Below are positions 35,463 to 44,994 of a stretch of 64,000 bases of DNA, piece by piece. The position numbers were made by a program, and so were the translations under genes. Source of the DNA: Pseudomonas sp. ICMP22404 (GTDB taxonomy: Bacteria > Pseudomonadota > Gammaproteobacteria > Pseudomonadales > Pseudomonadaceae); contig NZ_VCNG01000001.1 of the NCBI RefSeq assembly GCF_006227205.1, positions 124,001 through 188,000 on the forward strand, written 5' to 3'. Position 1 is the stretch's first letter. Each line of letters starts with the position of its first letter. The notes under the pieces were generated by a model. The model ran no database searches and was not told where the DNA came from. It saw nothing but the letters and a program-made list of their open reading frames with translations.

Positions 35463-35726
35463 ATGATGCACGCCGATTTGATCGACCAGGAAGACCTGCT
35501 GGGCCAGCTCAAGGCTCTCGGCCTCCAGATACCCAGCGGCTCTACCGCCGAGCAGGCCTGCGAGTGTGCGGTGCGCGGCCTGGACAAGGCTCGTGCCAAT
35601 GAACTGCGCCGGATGGTCAAGGAAATGTACACCAGCAGCGCTACCATCCTGCCGGCCGTGCGCCAGGCGATCGATAAGCAACTGTTGCCGGCACTGGCGC
35701 AATACCAGCAGAACCACAGCGCCTGA
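35463..35726 (+). CDS. Small uncharacterised protein, 87 aa
   Basis: The protein starts MMHADLIDQEDLLGQLKAL with AAGGA 8 bp upstream, and looks helical throughout (EQACECAVRGLDKARANELRRMVKEMY). No family is recognised. It is a single gene between the carnitine operon and gbdR, with its own likely promoter in the 35250-35460 gap, divergent from the candidate minus-strand RNA. Confidence 0.65.
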   Translation: MMHADLIDQEDLLGQLKALGLQIPSGSTAEQACECAVRGLDKARANELRRMVKEMYTSSATILPAVRQAIDKQLLPALAQYQQNHSA

Positions 35727-35731
35727 AAAAT

Positions 35732-35856
35732 CTATCGCGAGCAAGCTTTGCTCCCACAGGCCTGGACTGCCCCTAAGGATTGGATTTGTGTCCAACTTCT
35801 TGGGGGTAGTCCAGGCATGTCGATAAGCCTGTTGGAGCAAAGCTTGCTCGCGACGA
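35732..35856. repeat. REP pair split by a 55-bp palindromic insertion
   Basis: REP halves GCGAGCAAGCTTTGCTCCCACAG and TTGGAGCAAAGCTTGCTCGCG flank an imperfect palindrome at 35761-35815: CCTGGACTGCCCCTAAGGA...TCTTGGGGGTAGTCCAGG, loop TTTGTG. The palindrome arms resemble terminal repeats of IS3-type elements, so this may be a MITE. Confidence 0.7.
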
Positions 35857-35868
35857 AAGCGCCTCGGT

Positions 35869-36972
35869 TTAGAGCCTTACGCTGGCAAATGTCGACTCGT
35901 TACGCGCCTGGCTCAACGCCGACAGCGGACCGGACAACGGCGACAGCACCAGAGCCTGCGGCAACGGCATCATCGCCACCTGTTGCGTGGTGTTGGAACC
36001 GACGCGCTCGTCCCGCGGTGGAATGCCGAAGTATTCGCGGTAGCACTTGGAGAAGTGCGGCGTGGAGACGAAGCCGCACACCGATGCCACTTCGATGATC
36101 GACATCGGCGTCTGCTTGAGCAGTTGCCGTGCACGGATCAGTCGCAGTTTGAGGTAATAGCGCGACGGCGAGCAGTGCAGGTATTTCTGGAACAACCGCT
36201 CGAGCTGACGCCGGGAGACGGCGACGTACACCGCCAGTTCGTCCAGGTCGATCGGTTCTTCGAGGTTGGCCTCCATCAGCGCGACGATTTCCTGCAACTT
36301 CGGCTGGTTGGTGCCAAGCATGTGCTTGAGCGGCACACGCTGGTGATCCTGCTCGTTGCGGATGCGCTCATAGACAAACATTTCCGAGATGGCCGCCGAC
36401 AACTCGCGACCATGATCGCGGCTGATCAGGTGCAGCATCATGTCCAGCGGAGCGGTGCCGCCGGAGCTGGTGAAACGGTTACGGTCGAGGGTGAACAGGC
36501 GGGTACTCATCGACACTCGCGGGAACGCTTCCTGCATCGCCGCCAGGCATTCCCAGTGCACGCTGCAGTCGAACCCATCGAGCAGACCGGCGCAGGCCAA
36601 TGCCCAACTGCCGGTGCAGACCGCGCCAAGGCGACGGGACTGACGGGCCTGGCCTTGCAGCCAGGACACGTGTTCACGGGTAACGGTGCGCTGGATGCCG
36701 ATGCCGCCACAGACGATGACGGTATCCAGGGCCGGCGCCTTGTGCATGGAGGCGTCCGGGGTGATCTGCAGACCGTCACTGGCCCAGACCTGCCCGCCAT
36801 CCACGGTGAGGGTGGTCCAGCGATACAGCTCGCGCCCGGATAGCTGGTTGGCCATGCGCAGGGGTTCCACAGCGGACGCCAGGGAAATCAGCGTGAAATT
36901 GTCCAGCAGCAGAAAGCCGATGGACTGAGGCGCACGGTTCTGGGGTTGGGCCCCGGAGTGGGTCGACGTCAT
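35869..36972 (-). CDS. gbdR: Glycine betaine/dimethylglycine-responsive regulator
   Basis: A 367-aa GlxA/AraC-family activator. N-terminal DJ-1/PfpI-like domain (SIGFLLLDNFTLISLASAVEPLR, then GAVCTGSWALACAGLLDG) and C-terminal HTH pair (DLDELAVYVAVSRRQLERLF; SIIEVASVCGFVSTPHFSKCY). It is paralogous to CdhR at 29.2 kb. In P. aeruginosa GbdR (PA5380) activates gbcA, gbcB, dgc, sox and cbcXWV. Its place between the carnitine operon and the serine deaminase matches. A ~40-aa C-terminal tail beyond the HTH is present. Confidence 0.94.
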   Translation of the reverse strand: MTSTHSGAQPQNRAPQSIGFLLLDNFTLISLASAVEPLRMANQLSGRELYRWTTLTVDGGQVWASDGLQITPDASMHKAPALDTVIVCGGIGIQRTVTREHVSWLQGQARQSRRLGAVCTGSWALACAGLLDGFDCSVHWECLAAMQEAFPRVSMSTRLFTLDRNRFTSSGGTAPLDMMLHLISRDHGRELSAAISEMFVYERIRNEQDHQRVPLKHMLGTNQPKLQEIVALMEANLEEPIDLDELAVYVAVSRRQLERLFQKYLHCSPSRYYLKLRLIRARQLLKQTPMSIIEVASVCGFVSTPHFSKCYREYFGIPPRDERVGSNTTQQVAMMPLPQALVLSPLSGPLSALSQARNESTFASVRL

Positions 36973-37403
36973 CGCGGTATCTCCTCACACAAAGCGGTGA
37001 TGGCCTCAGGCGGAGGCTCTTTTTATTGGTGATGCCCTCGGTCTCTACACAGGAGACGGGCTTTGTATTGGTAGAGCAATTGCCGTGCCTAAATTTGAAT
37101 AGGCATTCAATAAATCCTGAAAACGACATGCCGAGCCGTCTATATAAGGCGCATAACGCGTGTGGATTATCGGGGTCTTCAAGGGCGGCTGGCGCCTATC
37201 ACTGCGGGCAGTGAGCACTTCGGTAGCACTTGTGGGAACTGGGCTGCGCCACTTTCGGAACAGTGTCACCCCAAGCGCGGTGGACGAACGGTTGATAGCT
37301 GCGCAACGGCTAACCCGACGAACGGGTCTTATCTGATTGCGACGCGCTAAAAAGTGGCGGGACTATGGCGTAATGTTCATTTATTGAGCAGTTTCAGAGC
37401 GCT
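36973..37403. other. gbdR upstream non-coding region
   Basis: About 430 bp without a credible gene. It should hold the gbdR promoter. I see no strong operator-like repeat; a plus-strand 62-codon frame at 37026 and others here look like chance. Confidence 0.5.
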
Positions 37404-37525
37404 TGTGGCGAGGGATTTTATCCCCGCCGGGCTGCGAAGCAGCCCTGAATACAGACAACTCGGTGTATCAAAAGTACCTGAAGGGCCGCTTCGCGACCCA
37501 GCGGGGATAAAATCCCCTCGCCACT
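37404..37525. repeat. REP-like pair, GTGGCGAGGGGATTTTATCCCC family
   Basis: GTGGCGAGGGATTTTATCCCCGC and its complement flank an internal GGGCTGCGAAGCAGCCC hairpin. This is a different REP family from those at the carnitine genes. It lies directly 3' of the serine deaminase gene. Confidence 0.85.
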
Positions 37526-37534
37526 AGACTTCTA

Positions 37535-38911
37535 TCAGCATTCCACCGCGCTGACCGCCAACCCACCGCGCGACGTCTCTTTGTACTTGTCGTGCATGTC
37601 GGCACCGGTATCGCGCATGGTGCGGATCACCCGGTCCAGGGAGATGAAATGCTGGCCGTCGCCGCGCAGTGCCATTTGCGCCGCATTGATCGCTTTTACC
37701 GCGGCGATCGCGTTGCGCTCGATGCAAGGCACCTGGACCAGACCGCCCACCGGGTCGCAGGTCAGGCCAAGGTTGTGTTCCAAGCCGATTTCCGCCGCGT
37801 TGCACAGTTGCTCCGGCGTGGCACCGAGGATCTCCGCCAGACCTGCCGCCGCCATGGCACAGGCCGAGCCCACTTCGCCCTGGCAACCGACTTCGGCACC
37901 GGAAATCGAAGCGTTCTTCTTGCACAGGATGCCCACCGCCGCCGCACCGAGGAAATAATCCACCACGTTGGCGTCGGTAACGGCCTCGCTGAACTTCATG
38001 AAATAGTGCAGCACCGCCGGAATGATCCCCGCCGCGCCATTGGTCGGCGCCGTCACCATGCGTCCACCGGCGGCGTTCTCCTCGTTGACCGCCAAGGCGA
38101 AGAGGTTGACCCACTCCATTGCGCTCAGGGTCGAACCGATGACATTCGGCTTGTTCAACTCTTGCAGGCTGCGGTGCAACTTGGCTGCACGCCGGCGCAC
38201 GTTCAGGCCGCCGGGCAGGATGCCTTCATGCTTGAGGCCATGCTCGACACATTCCTGCATCGCCCGCCAAAGCTTCATCAGCCCGCTGCGGATTTCTTCT
38301 TCCGAGCGCCAGGCCTTTTCGTTGGCCATCATCAGTTCGGCCACACGCAGGTTATGGGTGCGACACAGCGTGAGCAGCTCTTCGGCGCTGGAGAAATCGT
38401 AAGGCAGACGGGTGGTGTCCAGGTCCGCCACGCCGCTGGAAGCCTGGGCCTCATCGACGACAAAGCCGCCGCCGACTGAATAATAGGTGTCGCGAAACAG
38501 CTCACCGCTGGCGCCTTCGGCCACCAGCGTCATGGCATTGGGATGGAACGGCAGGTTTTCGTCGATCAGGCGCATGTCCCGGGCCCATACGAAAGGCACT
38601 GGCAAGCGACCGTCCAGTTGCAGGGTCTCGGTTTCGCGCAACAGTGCGATGCGCGGCGCAATCTGCGACGGATCGATCGCATCTGGCCACTCGCCCATCA
38701 GGCCCATGATGACGGCGGTATCGCTACCGTGACCGATGCCGGTGGCCGACAGCGAACCATAGAGCTGCACCTCGACCCGTCGCACGTCGTTCAGCAGCGC
38801 CTTTGCCCGCAACGCCTCGACAAACAGTGCCGCGGCGCGCATCGGGCCGACCGTGTGAGAGCTGGACGGGCCAATACCGATTTTGAACAGGTCGAACACA
38901 CTGATTGCCAT
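37535..38911 (-). CDS. sda: L-serine ammonia-lyase (iron-sulfur type)
   Basis: A 458-aa one-chain L-serine dehydratase. The N-terminal signature FKIGIGPSSSHTVGPMRAA and C-terminal SGAEVGCQGEVGSACAM and LTCDPVGGLVQVPCIERN hold the cysteines of the 4Fe-4S cluster. It deaminates serine to pyruvate and ammonia. As the neighbour of gbdR and cbcX (PA5379 position), it completes betaine breakdown by removing serine formed by GlyA. Confidence 0.95.
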   Translation of the reverse strand: MAISVFDLFKIGIGPSSSHTVGPMRAAALFVEALRAKALLNDVRRVEVQLYGSLSATGIGHGSDTAVIMGLMGEWPDAIDPSQIAPRIALLRETETLQLDGRLPVPFVWARDMRLIDENLPFHPNAMTLVAEGASGELFRDTYYSVGGGFVVDEAQASSGVADLDTTRLPYDFSSAEELLTLCRTHNLRVAELMMANEKAWRSEEEIRSGLMKLWRAMQECVEHGLKHEGILPGGLNVRRRAAKLHRSLQELNKPNVIGSTLSAMEWVNLFALAVNEENAAGGRMVTAPTNGAAGIIPAVLHYFMKFSEAVTDANVVDYFLGAAAVGILCKKNASISGAEVGCQGEVGSACAMAAAGLAEILGATPEQLCNAAEIGLEHNLGLTCDPVGGLVQVPCIERNAIAAVKAINAAQMALRGDGQHFISLDRVIRTMRDTGADMHDKYKETSRGGLAVSAVEC

Positions 38912-39145
38912 TGCCTAGAACCTCCAGAACGGGCATATCCGGGCGCAGGAGCGCCCGGTGACGGAGCTGCTACGCTCAACGCCGGGATGGCCGCATCATC
39001 CGGTTTTTGCCTCTGGGGTCGACGTCTGACACCGACGCAATTATGCCCACCAACGCCGCCGGCCTCATGGCGGGGTTCCACGCCGTTTTTTTGCGTGTCA
39101 GTGACCTGTCGGAGGCGGAAAAAATCTGTAAACGACGTCACCGAC

Positions 39146-39187
39146 ACTGGATGCGACCCTCCCTGTACTGGATACGACTCACCCTGT
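39146..39187. promoter_or_regulatory. Candidate GbdR site: 21-bp tandem direct repeat upstream of cbcX
   Basis: ACTGGATGCGACCCTCCCTGT (39146-39166) is followed at once by ACTGGATACGACTCACCCTGT (39167-39187), matching at 18 of 21 bases with a 21-bp period. It lies about 150 bp upstream of the cbcX ATG. The rest of 38912-39336 is the divergent promoter region of the serine deaminase and cbcX, with no gene seen. Confidence 0.6.
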
Positions 39188-39336
39188 AGGCGACAGATTT
39201 GCGCTGGTACATGATCGGTTACGGCTCGTTTTCAAGGCCGCGTGTCGAGACAGTGTTCACGCGCCCCAACCGCAACACCCAATACAAAGCGCGGTTGTCC
39301 GACCGGACCCGCCGATAAAACACCAGGAGTCCACTC

Positions 39337-40284
39337 ATGAAAGGTTCCAAGTCGTTGTTGTTGGCCGCCATGCTGAGTCTTCCCATGCTGGCCAACGCTG
39401 CTGAACCCGCACAATGCAGCACTGTTAACTTCTCCGACGTCGGCTGGACCGACATCACCGTGACCACCGCCACCACCAGCGTGATTCTTGACGCCCTCGG
39501 CTACAAGACCAAGACCACCATGATTTCCGTACCGGTGACCTACAAGTCCCTGGCCGACGGTAAGAACATGGACGTGTTCCTCGGCAACTGGATGCCGACC
39601 ATGGAAAACGACATCAAGGCCTACCGCGACGCCGGCACCGTGGAAACAGTGCGCACCAACCTCAAAGGCGCCAAGTACACACTGGCCGTGCCGAAGGCCC
39701 TCTACGACAAAGGCCTGCACGACTTCTCCGACATTGCCAAGTTCAAGAAGGAACTCGACGGCAAGATCTACGGCATCGAGCCGGGCAACGACGGCAATCG
39801 CCTGATCCAAAGCATGATCGACAAGAATGCCTTCGGCCTGAAGGACGCCGGCTTCAAGGTTGTCGAGTCGAGCGAAGCGGGCATGCTGTCCCAGGTCGAC
39901 CGTGCTTCCAAGCGCGGTACCGACGTAGTGTTCCTCGGCTGGGCACCGCATCCGATGAACACCCGTTTCAGCATTGAATACCTGACCGGTGGCGACGAGT
40001 TCTTCGGTCCGGACTTCGGCGCCGCTACCGTGGCGACGAACACCCGCAAGGGTTACACCCAGGAATGCAGCAACGTTGGCCAGCTGTTGAAGAACCTCGA
40101 GTTCACGGTCGACATGGAAAGCAAACTGATGGGCAACGTCTTGGACGACAAGATGAAGCCTGAAGCTGCCGCCAAGGCTTGGCTGCAGAAAAACCCACAG
40201 GTACTCGATACCTGGCTCGCTGGCGTGACCACCATTGACGGTAAACCTGGCCTGGAAGCCGTGAAAGCCAAGCTCGCACAGTAA
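39337..40284 (+). CDS. cbcX: Choline-binding periplasmic protein
   Basis: A 315-aa ABC solute-binding protein with signal peptide MKGSKSLLLAAMLSLPMLANA, cleaved before AEPAQC. VGWTDITVTTATT, GNWMPTMEND and FLGWAPHPMN supply the tryptophans typical of the choline cage. It is a paralogue of CaiX. Followed by cbcW and cbcV, it forms the choline/betaine importer whose core is shared with CaiX and betaine-binding proteins. Confidence 0.95.
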   Translation: MKGSKSLLLAAMLSLPMLANAAEPAQCSTVNFSDVGWTDITVTTATTSVILDALGYKTKTTMISVPVTYKSLADGKNMDVFLGNWMPTMENDIKAYRDAGTVETVRTNLKGAKYTLAVPKALYDKGLHDFSDIAKFKKELDGKIYGIEPGNDGNRLIQSMIDKNAFGLKDAGFKVVESSEAGMLSQVDRASKRGTDVVFLGWAPHPMNTRFSIEYLTGGDEFFGPDFGAATVATNTRKGYTQECSNVGQLLKNLEFTVDMESKLMGNVLDDKMKPEAAAKAWLQKNPQVLDTWLAGVTTIDGKPGLEAVKAKLAQ

Positions 40285-40292
40285 TAGTTATG

Positions 40293-40314
40293 CCGGGCGG
40301 GTTCACCCGCCCGG
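40293..40314 (+). promoter_or_regulatory. Intercistronic hairpin after cbcX
   Basis: CCGGGCGGGT and ACCCGCCCGG pair perfectly around a TC loop, just after the cbcX stop. No T-run follows, so it more likely stabilises cbcX mRNA, or weakly attenuates, giving excess binding protein over permease. Confidence 0.6.
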
Positions 40315-40348
40315 GCTGTTTATCCCTTGCATGCGGACGTTCACTACC

Positions 40349-41194
40349 ATGCTGATTGATCAGAAAATACCCTTGGGCCAGTACATTGCGGGCTTCGTCG
40401 AATGGTTGACGCAACATGGCGCCAGCACCTTTGACGCCATCGCACTGTTCCTGGAAACGATGATTCACGGCGTGACATTTGCGCTGACCTGGTTCAACCC
40501 GTTGGCCTTGATTGGCATCATTGCCCTGCTGGCGCATTTCATCCAGCGTAAATGGGGCCTCACCGTATTCGTCATTGCCTCCTTCCTGCTGATCCTCAAC
40601 CTCGGTTACTGGCAGGAAACCATGGAAACCCTGGCCCAGGTGATGTTCGCCACCCTGGTCTGCGTCGTAATCGGCGTGCCGCTGGGCATTGTTGCCGCGC
40701 ACAAGCCGATGTTCTACACCATGATGCGTCCGGTACTCGATCTGATGCAGACCGTACCGACCTTCGTCTACCTCATTCCTACCCTGACCCTCTTCGGTCT
40801 GGGTGTGGTCCCGGGCCTGATCTCCACGGTGGTGTTCGCGATTGCCGCGCCTATCCGTCTGACTTACCTGGGCATCTGCGACGTTCCGGAAGAACTGATG
40901 GACGCCGGCAAGGCCTTTGGCTGCTCCCGTCGCCAGCTCCTGTCGCGTATCGAACTGCCCCATGCGATGCCAAGCATCGCGGCCGGTGTCACACAGTGCA
41001 TCATGCTGTCGTTGTCGATGGTGGTGATCGCCGCACTGGTAGGCGCCGACGGCCTGGGCAAACCCGTGGTCAACGCACTGAACACCGCCGATATCGCCCT
41101 GGGCTTCGAAGCCGGCCTGGCGATCGTACTGCTGGCGATCATGCTCGACCGTATCTGCAAACAACCCGACGCAAAAGCAGGGGGTGACGCATGA
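40349..41194 (+). CDS. cbcW: Choline/betaine ABC transporter permease
   Basis: A 281-aa permease of the ProW/OpuAB type with about six to seven spans. The cytoplasmic coupling motif is DVPEELMDAGKAFGCSRRQLLSRIELPHAMPSI (EAA-like, in two halves). The start MLIDQKIPLGQYIAGF is preferred to an ATG six codons upstream by family length. It overlaps cbcV by 4 bp (ATGA). Confidence 0.95.
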   Translation: MLIDQKIPLGQYIAGFVEWLTQHGASTFDAIALFLETMIHGVTFALTWFNPLALIGIIALLAHFIQRKWGLTVFVIASFLLILNLGYWQETMETLAQVMFATLVCVVIGVPLGIVAAHKPMFYTMMRPVLDLMQTVPTFVYLIPTLTLFGLGVVPGLISTVVFAIAAPIRLTYLGICDVPEELMDAGKAFGCSRRQLLSRIELPHAMPSIAAGVTQCIMLSLSMVVIAALVGADGLGKPVVNALNTADIALGFEAGLAIVLLAIMLDRICKQPDAKAGGDA

Positions 41195-42369
41195 GCATAA
41201 TCCGCTTCGACCAGGTCGACGTGATCTTCGCCAAAGATCCACGCGAAGCCCTCAAACTGCTCGACCAAGGCATGACCCGCAACGAGATCCTGAAGAAGAC
41301 CGGGCAAATCGTCGGCGTGGAAAAAGCCAGCCTGGACATCGAGAAAGGCGAAATCTGCGTCCTGATGGGCCTGTCCGGCTCCGGCAAATCCAGCCTGCTG
41401 CGCTGCATCAACGGCCTGAACACCGTGAGCCGTGGCAAGTTGTTCGTCGAGCATGAAGGCCGGCAGATCGACATTGCCTCCTGCAGCCCCGCTGAACTGA
41501 AGATGATGCGCACCAAACGTATCGCCATGGTGTTCCAGAAGTTCGCTCTGATGCCTTGGCTGACGGTGCGCGAGAACATCAGCTTCGGCCTGGAAATGCA
41601 GGGCCGTCCGGAAAAGGAACGGCGCAAGCTGGTGGATGAGAAACTTGAGCTGGTGGGCCTGGCCCAGTGGCGCAACAAGAAGCCCGACGAACTGTCAGGC
41701 GGCATGCAGCAACGGGTCGGTCTTGCCCGCGCCCTGGCGATGGACGCCGACATCCTGTTGATGGACGAACCGTTCTCGGCCCTCGACCCGCTGATCCGCC
41801 AAGGCCTGCAGGACGAACTGCTGGAGCTGCAACGCAAGTTGAGCAAGACCATCGTGTTCGTCAGCCATGACCTCGACGAAGCCCTGAAACTGGGCAGCCG
41901 GATCGCGATCATGAAAGACGGCCGGATCATCCAGTACAGCAAGCCGGAAGAAATCGTGTTGAACCCGGCGGACGACTATGTGCGCACCTTCGTCGCCCAT
42001 ACCAACCCGCTCAACGTCCTCTGCGGCCGCAGCCTGATGCGCACGCTGGACAACTGCAAGCGCATCAACGGTTCGGTGTGCCTGGATCCGGGTGGCGATT
42101 CCTGGCTCGACCTGGCCGAAGGCAACACCATCAAGGGTGCACGCCAGAACGGCGCAGCACTGGACCTGCAGAACTGGGTCCAGGGGCAACCTGTCGAAGG
42201 CCTGGGCCGTCGCCCGACGCTGGTGGATTCCAACATCGGCATGCGCGACGCGTTGCAGATCCGCTACCAGACCGGCAACAAACTGGTGCTCCACGATAAC
42301 CAGAAAGTGGTCGGGATCCTCGGCGACAGCGAGCTGTACCACGCGCTGCTCGGCAAGAACCTGGGTTAA
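41191..42369 (+). CDS. cbcV: Choline/betaine ABC transporter ATPase
   Basis: A 392-aa ProV-type ATPase: Walker A GLSGSGKSSLL, signature LSGGMQQRVGLARAL, Walker B ADILLMDEPFSALD and H-loop FVSHDLDEA. The C-terminal ~110 residues look like the CBS-related regulatory part of ProV-type proteins. It ends the cbcXWV operon. The choline transporter gene betT1 found after cbcV in P. aeruginosa is absent here. Confidence 0.94.
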   Translation: MSIIRFDQVDVIFAKDPREALKLLDQGMTRNEILKKTGQIVGVEKASLDIEKGEICVLMGLSGSGKSSLLRCINGLNTVSRGKLFVEHEGRQIDIASCSPAELKMMRTKRIAMVFQKFALMPWLTVRENISFGLEMQGRPEKERRKLVDEKLELVGLAQWRNKKPDELSGGMQQRVGLARALAMDADILLMDEPFSALDPLIRQGLQDELLELQRKLSKTIVFVSHDLDEALKLGSRIAIMKDGRIIQYSKPEEIVLNPADDYVRTFVAHTNPLNVLCGRSLMRTLDNCKRINGSVCLDPGGDSWLDLAEGNTIKGARQNGAALDLQNWVQGQPVEGLGRRPTLVDSNIGMRDALQIRYQTGNKLVLHDNQKVVGILGDSELYHALLGKNLG

Positions 42370-42379
42370 ACCTCAACCC

Positions 42380-42500
42380 TGTGGGAACGAGCCTGTAGGA
42401 GCCGAGCCTGCTCGCGATGGAATCGACACGGTTCAACTGCAAACCGCGTCATCGTTCATCGCGAGCAAGCTCGGCTCCCACAGGTCTCGCTCCCACAGGG
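42380..42500. repeat. Nested REP elements, GTGGGAGC family
   Basis: Units GTGGGAACGAGCC, GGAGCCGAGCCTGCTCGCG and their complements form a nested double palindrome in the cbcV-betI gap. Confidence 0.83.
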
Positions 42501-42553
42501 TTTTGCATTCCTGGAAAGCGACCTTTGAGCCTAGACGTACGCCCGATTTTTTA

Positions 42554-42573
42554 TTGATTGAACGTTCAATCAA
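42554..42573. promoter_or_regulatory. BetI operator
   Basis: TTGATTGAACGTTCAATCAA is a perfect 20-bp dyad 71 bp upstream of betI. It matches what is known of BetI/TetR-type operators, so BetI should repress betIBA here until choline binds. Confidence 0.8.
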
Positions 42574-42643
42574 AACAAAATAGACTGTTTCTCGCTCCGC
42601 CGGACAATCTCTGTCCGCCGAATGATCCGAGGAAATGCACCCA

Positions 42644-43264
42644 ATGCCCAAGGTCGGTATGCAACCCATTCGCCGCCAGCAATTGATCGAAGCCACGTTG
42701 CAGGCCGTCGATCAGGTCGGTATGGGGGACGCCAGCATTGCGCTGATCGCCCGTTTGGCCGGGGTGTCCAACGGCATCATCAGTCACTATTTCCAGGACA
42801 AGAATGGCCTGATCGCGGCTACGGCTCAGTATCTGATGACGGTGCTGAGCGAGAACGTCACCGCGCGCCGGCTGGCACTTGAGGACAAGAGCCCGCGGGC
42901 ACACCTGAAAGTGATCATCGCGGCCAACTTCGACGCCAGCCAGGTCAATGGCCCGGCAATGAAAACCTGGCTGGCCTTCTGGGCCACCAGCATGCATCAC
43001 CCGTCATTGCACAGGTTGCAGCGGATCAACGATCACCGTCTGTATTCCAACCTGTGTTGCCAGTTCCGTCGCGCCCTGCCCCTTGATGAGGCACGCAGTG
43101 CGGCACGGGGTCTGGCCGCGCTGATTGACGGTTTGTGGCTGCGCGGGGCGCTGTCGGGAGACGCATTCGACACCGCCCAGGCACACCGGATCGCTTACGA
43201 ATACATGGATTTCCAACTGGGCAAAGCAGGGGCGCCAGAGCACACAGAACCGCTCGACTCCTGA
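42644..43264 (+). CDS. betI: Choline-responsive TetR-family repressor
   Basis: A 206-aa protein with N-terminal [18 protein letters not shown] and [24 protein letters not shown], the canonical BetI N-terminus. The start at 42644 is used rather than the ATG three codons upstream. It is slightly longer at the C-terminus than the usual ~197 aa. First gene of betIBA; represses it in the absence of choline. Confidence 0.95.
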   Translation: MPKVGMQPIRRQQLIEATLQAVDQVGMGDASIALIARLAGVSNGIISHYFQDKNGLIAATAQYLMTVLSENVTARRLALEDKSPRAHLKVIIAANFDASQVNGPAMKTWLAFWATSMHHPSLHRLQRINDHRLYSNLCCQFRRALPLDEARSAARGLAALIDGLWLRGALSGDAFDTAQAHRIAYEYMDFQLGKAGAPEHTEPLDS

Positions 43265-43342
43265 ACCGCCGCCGAACCGCGTAGTCAGCTTTAGAAGACG
43301 CGCACGGAGGCAGCCAACCACTTATGCACTTGCGAGGACTTT

Positions 43343-44815
43343 ATGGCCCGTTTCGAACTGCAAAAACTCTACATCGATGGCGCGTACAGCGATGCCAGCG
43401 GCGACGCCACTTTCGAAGCCATCAACCCTGCCAACGGTGAAGTGCTTGCCCAAGTGCAGCGTGCGACGAAAGAAGACGTCGAGCGCGCCGTGGTCAGTGC
43501 CGAAAAGGGCCAGAAGATCTGGGCCGCCATGACCGCCATGCAGCGCTCGCGGATCCTGCGCCGCGCCGTGGACATCCTGCGCGAGCGCAACGATGAATTG
43601 GCCGCACTGGAAACCCTGGACACTGGCAAGGCCTACTCCGAAACCCGCTACGTCGACATCGTCACCGGCGCCGACGTGCTGGAATACTACGCCGGCCTGG
43701 TGCCCGCCATTGAAGGCGAGCAGATACCGCTGCGCGATACCTCGTTCGTCTACACCCGTCGCGAGCCCCTGGGCATCGTGGCTGGCATCGGCGCGTGGAA
43801 CTACCCGATCCAGATCGCGCTGTGGAAGTCCGCACCAGCCCTGGCCGCCGGCAACGCAATGATCTTCAAGCCAAGCGAAGTCACTTCGCTGACCACCTTG
43901 AAGCTGGCCGAGATCTACACCGAAGCCGGCGTTCCGCCCGGAGTCTTCAACGTGTTGACCGGCAGCGGCCGTGAAGTCGGCACCTGGCTGACCGAGCACC
44001 CGCGCATCGAGAAAGTCTCGTTCACCGGCGGCACCGACACCGGCAAGAAAGTCATGGCCAGCGCCTCGAGTTCATCGCTCAAGGACGTGACCATGGAACT
44101 GGGCGGCAAGTCGCCACTGATCATCTGCGACGACGCCGACCTGGATCGCGCCGCCGACACTGCGATGATGGCCAACTTCTACAGCTCCGGCCAGGTCTGC
44201 ACCAACGGCACCCGCGTGTTCGTACCAAGCCATCTCAAAGCTGCGTTCGAAGCCAAGATCGCCGAGCGCGTGGCGCGCATCCGCATCGGCAACCCAGAGG
44301 ACGAAAACACCAACTTCGGCCCGCTGGTGAGCTTCGCCCACATGGAGAGCGTGCTGGGCTACATCGAGAAGGGCAAGGCCGAAGGCGCACGCCTGCTGTG
44401 TGGCGGCAAGCGCCTGACCGACGGCGAGTTCGCCAAGGGCGCGTTCGTCGCTCCGACCGTGTTCACCGATTGCACCGACGAGATGACCATCGTGCGGGAA
44501 GAAATCTTCGGCCCGGTGATGTCGATCCTCAGCTACGAGACCGAAGAAGAAGTGATCCGCCGCGCCAATGACACCGAGTTCGGCCTGGCCGCCGGCGTCG
44601 TGACCCGCGACCTGAACCGCGCCCACCGCGTGATCCACCAACTGGAAGCCGGTATCTGCTGGATCAACGCCTGGGGCGAGTCCGACGCGAAGATGCCGGT
44701 CGGTGGCTACAAACAATCGGGCGTGGGCCGCGAAAACGGGATCAGTTCGCTGAACAACTTCACGCGCATCAAATCGGTACAGGTCGAGTTGGGCGATTAC
44801 GCGTCGGTGTTCTAA
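43343..44815 (+). CDS. betB: Betaine aldehyde dehydrogenase
   Basis: A 490-aa NAD(P)+-dependent aldehyde dehydrogenase oxidising betaine aldehyde to glycine betaine. Cofactor-site [11 protein letters not shown], catalytic Glu in [12 protein letters not shown] (near residue 252) and catalytic Cys in [12 protein letters not shown] (near 286) are intact. The length equals that of the P. aeruginosa enzyme. It follows betI by 78 bp. Confidence 0.96.
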   Translation: MARFELQKLYIDGAYSDASGDATFEAINPANGEVLAQVQRATKEDVERAVVSAEKGQKIWAAMTAMQRSRILRRAVDILRERNDELAALETLDTGKAYSETRYVDIVTGADVLEYYAGLVPAIEGEQIPLRDTSFVYTRREPLGIVAGIGAWNYPIQIALWKSAPALAAGNAMIFKPSEVTSLTTLKLAEIYTEAGVPPGVFNVLTGSGREVGTWLTEHPRIEKVSFTGGTDTGKKVMASASSSSLKDVTMELGGKSPLIICDDADLDRAADTAMMANFYSSGQVCTNGTRVFVPSHLKAAFEAKIAERVARIRIGNPEDENTNFGPLVSFAHMESVLGYIEKGKAEGARLLCGGKRLTDGEFAKGAFVAPTVFTDCTDEMTIVREEIFGPVMSILSYETEEEVIRRANDTEFGLAAGVVTRDLNRAHRVIHQLEAGICWINAWGESDAKMPVGGYKQSGVGRENGISSLNNFTRIKSVQVELGDYASVF

Positions 44816-44846
44816 AGCCCGGCTTCTGCGGTGCCTGCGAGGCCGT

Positions 44847-44940
44847 CATCGCGGGCAAGCCATGCTCCCACAAGGAATCTGCTCTAACACAACTGCTGTG
44901 TCTATCAGAAACCTGTGGGAGCAAAGCTTGCTCGCGATGG
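44847..44940. repeat. REP pair between betB and betA
   Basis: An inverted pair GCGGGCAAGCCATGCTCCCAC / GTGGGAGCAAAGCTTGCTCGC inside the bet operon. Confidence 0.85.
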
Positions 44941-44994
44941 AGTGAAAGACACTCACCGGCCACGACCTGAACCCAATTAAAGAGGGTGCATTTC

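Noticed and set aside
39054..39115. Possible terminator near CCGCC-GGCGG followed later by GTTTTTTT
   Set aside because: The stem and the T-run are separated by about 12 bases and no upstream plus-strand transcript is expected there; the evidence is too weak.
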